NCBI GenBank assembly: GCA_023212725.1
Contig: JALBYF010000010.1
Location: 248,001 to 312,000 of the forward strand
Direction of reading: 5' to 3'
DNA length: 64,000 nt
From: Tranzscheliella williamsii
Lineage: Eukaryota; Basidiomycota; Ustilaginomycetes; Ustilaginales; Ustilaginaceae
Positions 36,634 to 45,581 of this stretch are shown here, piece by piece. The notes below the pieces were generated by a model. That model had not been told where the DNA came from and did no database searches. It saw only the letters and a list, made by a program, of their open reading frames with translations. The translations under genes and the position numbers were made by a program. The stretch's first letter is position 1; every line of letters begins with the position of its first letter.

Positions 36634-39166
36634 AATTCCACCCAGATGAGCGCAAGCGGACGTTTGACTAGGATCTGGCGAGTGCCAGCGTCCGGCGGAC
36701 GAGGGTAGGCGACAAAGCAGGCAATGGAAGTGCGGAACGTGGAAGATGAAAGACCAGTGTCGAGGAGAGATGCCAAGAAGCAGACAGTAGAGTAAGGGAA
36801 AAAGAGATGGTGCAAGGTAAAGGAGGCAAGTGTTGTGGCAGATAAGTACAAAAGAATGGCCGAGAGGAAGAACAAGATAAGGGGAAGCGTCTTCGTCCAA
36901 CCTCGAAGCTGTCACCGCGAAATCCGCGGCAGGGGCGTAGCCGCCGGCATCCAAGGCAGCCAGCTAAGCGTGGTAAATAATAATACCTACAAAAAGGATT
37001 TTCAACGGCGTTCACAATGTCGGAACTAAGCAGACAAGCTAAAATCATATTGCGGACGAGTGGGTAACGCAGCATGCGGTGCCAGTACAAGTACGTACTG
37101 ATTCGGTGCCTGTCTCTAATGTGTTGTGCATACTAGTACGGGCAACGGCACATGAGTACACATACATGCCGCACGTATACATCGTGAATGCAAGTCGAGA
37201 GCATGTGGATAATTTTAGTTAAGCTAGAGTGCAGGAGAATCACAAATGCATTAGGAAGGCACAGCCCGGGGCTTTTTTGAAAGCCAGAGGCTAAAGCACT
37301 TGGTGCAACCATGTAGGGCAGCCAAGCCACGACGGATTGGTCCAGCCTTGTACACCACCGTACTTGGGCGATTCATTTCGCAGATAGGAGTACTAGGTGT
37401 CTGGCCATCGTTCCAAGGATGTAACCGCATGGGGGAAGAAGGGCTGCATGGACGACGGAGCCTTGTGCGAACCTGCGGCAGCGAGAGCGGCGGCTTTGGC
37501 AGAAATGGACAGACAGCCTTGCAAGCAGAAAAGGGGCAATAAATAGGGACAATTCACACCAAACAACGCGTGATGAATCTGAAAAGAAATCTAAGAGCTG
37601 GACAAATCACGCATGAGGACGCTTGATTATCGACTTTGATCTTCCGTATTCATTTTGCAGGTGATGGTGTGTTAGTACGTCAGCCGCAGGTGACCATCTG
37701 CAGCTTCTAAGAATAGGCACGGTGGAATATCGGCCGATACTCTTGGGCCTGCTCGCAACACTATTTTACGGTTTTGGGGTTCGGCGAACGATGGGCGGAG
37801 TCGAAGTCGGGTTTGAAATGAAAGGGGGGGCATCCGAACCATTTGCGTCATCGTCTGGAACGACAGCTGAAATGATAGCAGCCTGACCCCTCTTTCATAC
37901 AGAATCATCATCTCCCAGCTCTTCGTTTGCCTCGCAAGTCCAGATCGCGCAATGACACATGTCCACTCGTGACTTCTGGTTGCCCCGTCACGTACGGAGA
38001 TCAACTTTCTGCTTCGATCTGGGCGGGGTGGAGACATGACAGGGTCAACGGATACTGGCCACTCAAGGGCCGCTGGAGCGGATCCGAGGTCTGCATACAA
38101 AATGCATTTTGCGGCCACGAGATGATCCGTACTGGGAGTACCAGTGTGAGTGTGAGTGCCAAGGACCGGTCATCGTTGCAGGACTACTCTTCTCCAGATC
38201 GCCGGCTGCTTGACGTCGCCAAACTCGCCTCAGGCTGAGCGAGCGAACGACGTCAATGGAATTTTACCTTAATTCTGAACCAGCGTCCGCATCTGAACTT
38301 GCACCACTTTCCCCGCCCCAGTATGCCTGCATGCGATTACAAGCCACTGCCAACTGCGCACTGGTCGACAGCCTCGAATTGCCTTTCAGCGGTTTCCCAT
38401 TCAGTCGAATGCCCTCAATCGATGTTCGGTTGTTGCAATTCGAGACTGCAACGATACGCCCGGATGCTGCTAGCGGATGCTGCTACTTGCTGCAGCTAAC
38501 TGCTGCTGCTGCTTGTTTGACAGTCGAACCTATACTGCGAGTCTTCTTATTGCGCCGCTCAACTTGCTCGCATGGACGGCTAGTTGTCCTCGATCTTTGA
38601 TACTTCCGTTCTGCATCCAGTGCCCTCGCTCGAGCATTCAGGATTGTCTCTCTTTCGACGCCGTCACGTCAGTCGCCGCCTCCGCCTCTTTCGGGCCTCT
38701 ATGATTCAAGTCACTTGTCTGCTCATCCTCCCATCGGCATGCAGTGGACTTGGGATGGAGCTCGGCTCCTTGCTTTCCCAGCGTCTACCCCTCAACCTTT
38801 CTCTTTGTTGCAGCCTCCCCACATCGTTGTTTGACAGAATTTCTTCGCATCGCCTTCTTGACCAGCATCCTGCCTCTTGGCCAACATAACCCATCCCTAC
38901 CTGTCACTCTCAACAACCCCTTCGACAGCTGAGACGATTTTCCTTTTATCTTAGACATACGGCTTGGCAACGCTAGAAAGCGTCTGGGCCGGCCGAGCGA
39001 CAAGCCTCATCAGCGAGGCAGATCACTACTCAGCAGGGCATACATCCGGATCCCCATGCCTTTGCGGCCCAGCCCTAGGGCCTAGACACCACTATACTCG
39101 CCCTTGGACCGTTTCTAGCCTTTGATCAGGCTGATAGGATTGTAGGATCACAGCACTGCCAGCATT
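36634..39166. other. Divergent promoter, KRE6-like 1 / 2
   Basis: 2.5 kb without a convincing gene. It is C/T-rich over about 38,560-38,940, consistent with a long leader for paralogue 2. There are short repeats of GTAC/TACGTA type near 37,090-37,190. Confidence 0.45.
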
Positions 39167-40939
39167 ATGCCCGAACCCAAAACCACTGCGCGCGATAATG
39201 TTTCCACTTGTTCCGCCGTCTCGTCACAGATCTCGCCCACAGGCTCGACACTCTCGTCTGCTAACTCGCCCTATCTCGGCTCAGAGAAGCTGTCCGGGTC
39301 TCAGCCGGGCCTGCCTTTCAACGACTTTGTCATAGAGAACGATGAGCTGCACGACTACGAAAAACAAGGTCCTGTTAAGCGTCGCATGGATGCGCGTGTC
39401 TTCCTGGACCTCACCACCCTTTGCATCGTCATTGCTGCCGTCATAATGCTCTTCCTCGGCTATCCTCTCGTCCAGTTTGCTGGCCGCCGCAGCAACAACA
39501 AAGGCGGCTTCAGTGTTGGTGGCACCAATGCAACCGGCCAGATCCCCAACGTGCAACACATGCGATTCTCCTTGATCGATCCCGATACGCCTTCCGATCT
39601 CCGCAAGATCAAAAGCGTCGATGGCTCGCGGGACATGCAGCTCGTCTTCAGCGATGAGTTTAACGTTGACGGCAGATCCTTCTACCCCGGCGACGATCCC
39701 TTTTGGACCGCCGTCGACCTTTGGCCCTGGCCCACCGGCGACTACGAATGGTACAGCCCAGCCGCCGTCACCACCCAAGACGGCAGCCTGGTTATCACTG
39801 CGGATGAGGTCGAGACCAACAACCTCAACTTCCGTAGCGGACAGCTCACTTCGTGGAATCAGTTCTGCTTTACTGGCGGCTACATTGAAGCGCGCGTTCA
39901 ATTACCTGGTAGCTCACGCGTATCCGGTTGGTGGCCGGCCATCTGGACCATGGGCAATCTTGGCCGAGCCAACTACGGCGCCACCACCCAGGGCACATGG
40001 CCCTATGCCTATAGCACCTGCGACATTGGCACGCTGCGCAACCAGACTGACGCCGATGGACTGGGCCCTGCCGCTGCCCTCACCAGCGGCGATACGGTCT
40101 TCAACAGTAAGTACCACACCACCTCTATCAGCTGGCAGCCCGGCCAACGTCTCTCGGCGTGCACCTGCCCTGGCGATGACCATCCGGGTCCCAAGGACTC
40201 CAACGGCGATTTTGTCGGCCGATCCGCGCCGGAAATCGACATCATTGAGGCCCAGGTGCAGGGCGGTGTGGGTGGTGTCTCGCAGTCGGGCCAGTGGATG
40301 CCTGCCAACTACGGTTACCAGCTGATCAATACTACGGGCACCGAGTACGAGTTCTTCCAGAACTCAGCGCAGCTGAACGAATACCAGGGCAATGTCCTAC
40401 AGCAGTCGGCAAGTGGCGTCACCGACACGCTCCAGACAGCGTACCAGCACAGCGGAGGCGACTACTCGGTCTATGGCTTTGAGTACCAGCCGGGCTACGA
40501 CGGCTACATCCACTGGATCTCGGATGGCCGTCGATCCTGGTCGCTCTACTCGGGAGCTCTGGCCGCGGATCCTCGCGTCGGCATCGACCGCCGGCCTGTG
40601 CCGCAGGAACCCATGTACATTCTGCTCAACCTTGCGCTCTCGTCGGGCTTTGGCGAGATGGAGTGGGACAAGCTGGAGTTCCCGGGCAAGATGTTGATCG
40701 ACTACATTCGCGTTTATCAACCGGAAGGCGAGGAGAATGTGGGCTGCGACCCGGACGACTTCCCCACCGCAGCCTACATCGACCGCCACATGGAGGCCTA
40801 CACCAACCCGAACCTGACCGTCTGGGGCGGCACCCCCGAGCAGGGCGGCTATCAGCAAGACTGGCCGCGCAATCGACTCTATCCCGACGGCTGCACCAAT
40901 CCGCCATCCAAGTTCCCTGGCCCGAACCCGGCTGCCTAG
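39167..40939 (+). CDS. KRE6/SKN1-type GH16 membrane protein, paralogue 2
   Basis: 590 aa, single exon. The N-terminus is Ser/Thr-rich, a transmembrane helix spans about 79-103 (LTTLCIVIAAVIMLFLGYPL), and the SKN1/KRE6 GH16 domain follows. The catalytic signature EIDIIE is intact (E356, D358, E361). It is the most divergent of the three: the region after the catalytic motif differs (GGVGGVSQSGQWMPANYGYQ), and the C-terminus is extended (ending NPPSKFPGPNPAA) in place of the LQGC end shared by paralogues 1 and 3. Expected role: beta-1,6-glucan assembly in the secretory pathway. It converges on ROT1. Confidence 0.92.
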   Translation: MPEPKTTARDNVSTCSAVSSQISPTGSTLSSANSPYLGSEKLSGSQPGLPFNDFVIENDELHDYEKQGPVKRRMDARVFLDLTTLCIVIAAVIMLFLGYPLVQFAGRRSNNKGGFSVGGTNATGQIPNVQHMRFSLIDPDTPSDLRKIKSVDGSRDMQLVFSDEFNVDGRSFYPGDDPFWTAVDLWPWPTGDYEWYSPAAVTTQDGSLVITADEVETNNLNFRSGQLTSWNQFCFTGGYIEARVQLPGSSRVSGWWPAIWTMGNLGRANYGATTQGTWPYAYSTCDIGTLRNQTDADGLGPAAALTSGDTVFNSKYHTTSISWQPGQRLSACTCPGDDHPGPKDSNGDFVGRSAPEIDIIEAQVQGGVGGVSQSGQWMPANYGYQLINTTGTEYEFFQNSAQLNEYQGNVLQQSASGVTDTLQTAYQHSGGDYSVYGFEYQPGYDGYIHWISDGRRSWSLYSGALAADPRVGIDRRPVPQEPMYILLNLALSSGFGEMEWDKLEFPGKMLIDYIRVYQPEGEENVGCDPDDFPTAAYIDRHMEAYTNPNLTVWGGTPEQGGYQQDWPRNRLYPDGCTNPPSKFPGPNPAA

Positions 40940-41222
40940 CCGCAGCGGCACCTCCTTCGTGGCCGCACCCTGCTTTCCCACTTGCTTGCTCTTGGCTCTC
41001 TTGCTGCCTTGTCCTAGTAGACGACGGCCTCCGGACGCATCGCCGGGGCCGTCCAAAATGGCTCCTCTCTGCGGAACATACGGACACAGATACCTCTTCT
41101 GTTGCTATTTCAGGCGCTAGATTCGTGCGCTGATTTAGGCGCGGGCGCGGGCGCGGTAATTGTGTTATTCTGTTGTTGCAAGAGGCATAGTCCGGAAAAG
41201 GTGAAAGAGGAGGGGGAGCGGG

Positions 41223-42015
41223 CTAGGGGATGCCGATGTACTCGAGGTAGAGGCGGTCGGTGGGGAGCATCATGGGGGGGTCGTAGATCTTCCAGAGGAA
41301 GGGGGACTGGTTACCCCAGGCGTCGGTGAGGCGGAGCGCCGCGCCGGGGACGTTGTGGTGGAGGTCGAGCCAGGTGTCGACGGTGGTGTACTGTTCGAAG
41401 ACGTCGTACATTTCCTCGGGCGGATTTTTGTCGCAGGAGGAGCTGAGCAGCTGGGCGCCCTCGCGCGGGACGGGGAAGAGTGAGAGTGTTCCGTTGGGGC
41501 TGAGCGTGTACTGACCGTGCTGCCAGACCAGCTGCGACTGGATGCATTCTGGCTTGCGTGCTGTGCAGAGATCGACACCCGCACCAACAAGCACCGCCGA
41601 TGTCAGCATGGCGCCGCTGCCTCGGCTCAGCAGTTTTACTTACGGTTGGGCGTAACGCGGTACTTGGCAAACTCCCAGTATCCGTCCGACGTGAAGCTGT
41701 ACGCCATCCCCGGCGCGCGCGGTGGCGTGAAGCTGCGCCTGCGCGGATCGAAGAAGCCCTGCAGAAACACCGAAAGCGTCAGCCACCCCGCCTCACTCCC
41801 CACCACCTCCACTGCCAACTCACCGTCCCCGTAGACACAACACCCGACCCGCTCGACCAGGTACCCTGCAGCATCGCTTCATTGCCAGAACGTAGAATGT
41901 TGTAGCGCTGCCGGCTCGCCACCACCAACCCCACCTCGAAAGCTAGCACCGCCGCCAGCGCCACAACCAACAACCTCCCCACCCGGCTCGCCGCTGTTGC
42001 TGCTATTGTCGTCAT
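41223..42015 (-). CDS. ROT1: ER chaperone ROT1, 3 exons
   Basis: Exons 42015-41824, 41758-41644 and 41560-41223 join in phase (donors GTGAGT and GTAAGT; acceptors TGCAG and CACAG) to give 214 aa. After a hydrophobic N-terminal signal/anchor (about residues 14-33), the ROT1 hallmarks follow in order: MLQGTWSSGSG (about 48), PPRAPGMAYSFTSDGYWEFA, then CIQSQLVWQHGQYTLSPNG. In yeast Rot1 is an essential ER membrane chaperone required for normal beta-1,6-glucan and for glycoproteins including Kre6. Here it lies between KRE6-like paralogues 2 and 3 and is divergent from paralogue 3. It is slightly shorter than the yeast protein, with no strong C-terminal membrane segment visible. Confidence 0.92.
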
Positions 42016-43281
42016 ACCGTACAGATGCAGCCGTGCAAAGTTGCGGCCGCTGATGTGCTCAGTGACAAGGCGCGTTTGCTCACACTTGGAGGCGGCCTTG
42101 CAACGTGTTTGGCGAAGAAGAGCGCTGCCTGTCGACTGGTAGATGGGAGCGACGGCCAGGGTCTAGATAGTTAGTGAGATATGGTACGGAGAGGTACTGA
42201 GTTTAGAGACGAGCGGGAGGCTACAAGGAGCACCGGTGGAGCGGGCGGGGCGGCGGTTTCATGATGAGATGTGAATAGTGACGCATTGAACAAGGCCACG
42301 CAGGGCGAACGGCAGTTGTGTCTAGCAGCTGAGCGATGCTGCCCTGCGACGTGGGCGCGGCGAACTGTTGCAGAAGGCTAGCTTCGCAGCGAAGGTTGGG
42401 GGCTGCGCAGGAGGGTCCCCAAGCTTCTTGGCAGAGACGCCCATTCTCCCACAAGCGTCGCCAACATCAAAGCATCCTATAGAAGTAGAGTATTGCCAGG
42501 CAGTAGAATAGTATCAGGCAGTGCTCCTGTCCAGTTCCGCTTACCCCTCAGCGCTGTGCCGCATTCACGTGTCGCAAAGTCAAACGCCAGTTGTACTCTT
42601 CAATACAACCCAGCAGGCGCGCCAAGCCTGCCAGTCTTGGCACGCCCACCCAGCCAACCCTTAGCTCACACACTCACACACAGCCTCCTTCCCATCCACC
42701 GGCCGAGCCACCCAGCCCAATAGCGTACGAGGTCATCAGCGGCCTCAGCGTCGAGTGTTTGAATTGGTGATGCGGCACAGGCTTCTTTTACCACTTGCAG
42801 TGCAGCCAAGGAAAGCGTAGCTTAGCATAGTCGTGACCGAACAGAGCCACAGCAGAAGGGCCGAGACTGTGGTTGGATGCTGGCAAGGACCCCTTTCGCT
42901 CTATGATCGACACGGCATCGGGCCCCTGGGCCTCTCTATCAGTCGGAGATTTGGTCAACATTCCCGCTGGCTGCTCATCCTGCTCTTGGCAACATGTACA
43001 CCCCTCCACGCAGAGTTCCCTTCCGCACAGGCAATTAACAAGACCCCCGTGGTCCCTTCGTTTCATGCCATCACCATCTTGCGCCTGTATCGCTTGCTCC
43101 CAACCACTTCTTCGTCGCCGGAAGCCTCTTCTTTCGCGACCACGACGCTGTCTTGCCCATCGCCTGTGGGCTCACCTTTGCCCCTTCCCCGACTCGTGCC
43201 CAAGAAGATCACCAGTGAAGCGCGGAAAACAGCTGGTGGTCCTGCCTGCGAAATCACCTTAAAGGTTGGAGGCTGTGGCAC
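42016..43281. other. Divergent promoter, ROT1 / KRE6-like 3
   Basis: 1.27 kb between starts facing away from each other. A long plus-strand frame (42833-43594) overlaps it and the start of paralogue 3, but has no motif. No TATA box identified. Confidence 0.45.
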
Positions 43282-45036
43282 ATGCCAGATCAATCCAAGA
43301 CAGCCTACCATAGGGCCGATAACGGTATGGCCACCTCGTCGCGCCCGTCCGTGCATACCGACTCGAGCGGGAGCACATCTTCCGCGAGGTATGTCACCAT
43401 GCCTCTCAACCCCGGCGCGAACGGCGGCAGGTCGGGAGCGGCCTACGGCGGCGCACCGGTTGGCGTTGCTGGCCGACCGAACAACGCGTCGGTTTGGGAC
43501 GAGGAGGAGGAGGATGACTATCTCTATACCGACAAGGGTCTGGACAAACATTCGGCCTCGTGTTTCAGCTCTCGCGGCATCCTCAACGTCCTGACCCTCG
43601 TGCTGCTCACTGCGTGCCTCCTCGGCCTTTTCCTTGGCTATCCGCTCGTCGCCGTGCTTAGCAAGGTGTTCACCTCGATCGACACGCATCCCAAGAGCGC
43701 CACGCGCCTCACACAGTTCACGCAGCGCGGTCTGATCGACCCAGACACGCCCCCGTCAGCCATGACCCGCAAGGCCCCCACCGACGGCACCGACTGGCAT
43801 CTCGTCTTCTCCGACGAATTTGAGACCGAAGGCCGCTCCTTCTACCCTGGTGATGACCCGTACTTCGAGGCAGTCGACCTTTGGTACTGGGGAACCGGGG
43901 ACTACGAATGGTACTCTCCCGAGGCCGTCAACACCACCGGTGGCGCGCTCGTCATCTCGGTCGAGGAGCGCGAAACCAACAACAAGAACTTCCGCTCCGG
44001 CATGGTCCAGACGTGGAACAAGGTTTGCTTTCAAGGTGCTTACTACGAGGTTTCGGCGCGGTTACCCGGCTCGCACGCCATCGCTGGGTTCTGGCCCGGT
44101 ATCTGGACGCAAGGTAACCTTGGCCGGCCCGGGTATGGCGCCACGAACGAGGGCATGTGGCCCTACTCGTACCAGGGCTGCGACACGGGAGCCTTGCCCA
44201 ATCAGACCTACGTCAACGGCACTGGCCCACCCAAGGCGCTAGACGCGCACGGCCTATTCTCGAGCGGATACAACAACGAACTCTCTTGGCTGCCGGGCAT
44301 GCGCTACTCGTCGTGCAACTGTCCTGGCACCGAGCATCCCGGTCCGAACCACGGCGTGGCGCGCTCAGCACCCGAACTCGACATCCTTGAGGCCAAAATC
44401 AACCTCCGCGGCGGCCACGGCGAGTCGTCACAGTCGCTCCAAATGGCGCCGTTCGACGTCGACTACTACTACGGCAACGACTCGGACGCCGGCGATATCC
44501 GCATCTGGGACAGCACCACCATACTTAACGACTACAAGGGCGGTGCGATTCAAGAGGCCATCTCGGCGCTCAGCCCCGTCCCCGACGTTGCCTACGAGCT
44601 GACGCCTGGCGGACGCTATGTCACCTTTGGCGTCGAGTACGAGCCCGACTGGAACGCCGACGGCTCCGGCTACTCGACCTGGTACATGGACGGCCAGCCT
44701 ACCTGGACCGTCTACGGCCAGGCCATGGGCCCCGTCCCCGAGCTCGACATCAGCCAGCGCATCGTCCCCACCGAACCCATGGGCATCATCCTCAACGTCG
44801 CCCTCTCCCAGTCCTTCCAGGTCCCCGACTTCGCCAACCTCGCTTTCCCCGCCCACATGGCCATCGACTACGTCCGCGTCTACCAGCGCAACGGCCGCCC
44901 CGACCGCGTCGGCTGTGACCCCCCCGACCACCCCACCTACGAGTACATCCAAAACAACAAAGACATCTATTGGGACCGCAACATCACCGAATACCCCCCG
45001 TCCAAGCGTCCCAAGAACCGCCTCCAGGGTTGCTAA
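43282..45036 (+). CDS. KRE6/SKN1-type GH16 membrane protein, paralogue 3
   Basis: 584 aa from the ATG at 43282; an in-frame ATG at 43327 is equally plausible. It has an acidic patch (DEEEEDDY) before a transmembrane helix at about 100-126 (LNVLTLVLLTACLLGLFLGY), then the SKN1/KRE6 GH16 domain. The catalytic motif is ELDILE (E365, D367, E370): Leu replaces Ile, but all acidic residues are kept. It shares with paralogue 1 long identical stretches (LPNQTYVNG, QSLQ-APFD, RPD-LSCDP/VGCDP layout) and the end KN(K/R)LQGC. Type II membrane protein of the secretory pathway, expected to act in beta-1,6-glucan synthesis. Confidence 0.93.
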   Translation: MPDQSKTAYHRADNGMATSSRPSVHTDSSGSTSSARYVTMPLNPGANGGRSGAAYGGAPVGVAGRPNNASVWDEEEEDDYLYTDKGLDKHSASCFSSRGILNVLTLVLLTACLLGLFLGYPLVAVLSKVFTSIDTHPKSATRLTQFTQRGLIDPDTPPSAMTRKAPTDGTDWHLVFSDEFETEGRSFYPGDDPYFEAVDLWYWGTGDYEWYSPEAVNTTGGALVISVEERETNNKNFRSGMVQTWNKVCFQGAYYEVSARLPGSHAIAGFWPGIWTQGNLGRPGYGATNEGMWPYSYQGCDTGALPNQTYVNGTGPPKALDAHGLFSSGYNNELSWLPGMRYSSCNCPGTEHPGPNHGVARSAPELDILEAKINLRGGHGESSQSLQMAPFDVDYYYGNDSDAGDIRIWDSTTILNDYKGGAIQEAISALSPVPDVAYELTPGGRYVTFGVEYEPDWNADGSGYSTWYMDGQPTWTVYGQAMGPVPELDISQRIVPTEPMGIILNVALSQSFQVPDFANLAFPAHMAIDYVRVYQRNGRPDRVGCDPPDHPTYEYIQNNKDIYWDRNITEYPPSKRPKNRLQGC

Positions 45037-45581
45037 CCTCCCACCCACCCCAGCATAGACAATCATTTCACACTCGCGTCGCCCGCTTTTGCCCCACGGC
45101 CCCTGCCTGTATTGTTCTTCCACCGCATCACTCAAGCACATCTCCCTGGCCGCATTCGGCTCGCTCATAGCAGCTCTTGTACTGCGTGAAACCATGTGAA
45201 GCGTGATGTTGGTGCTGGCTCTTTCGCCGGTTTAGAGAGTCAAAAACGGATGCGGACAGGAATCGGCCCTATAGAGGAGCAGATGCTAAAATACAAGATC
45301 AACCAGCCATGGCAAGGTCGTATGAATTCGAGAATAGGCTGGTAGTAACCGACGCAGGGCGGTACGGAGCAGATCCAGCGGGTCGTGTACAGTACAGCAG
45401 CTAGATAGCGGCGGCTGACCTTCAATTGCTGATCGGACAGCAAGGGACGCAACGTGTCTGATCTGGGTAAGCGCGGGGCGGATGCCTGGCGGTCGGCCGC
45501 AAAGACGCAGAGGTTGTGTGTGCGCATGGAGGCAGAGCGTCCACGAAAGCTCGTATCCTTGAAAAGCAGGGCAAGCAGTAA
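45037..45581. other. Convergent 3' region
   Basis: Between the stops of paralogue 3 and the PP2C phosphatase. No gene seen. Confidence 0.45.

Noticed and set aside
42833..43594. 253-aa plus-strand frame overlapping the start of KRE6-like 3
   Set aside because: No domain; out of frame with the GH16 gene that occupies its right half.
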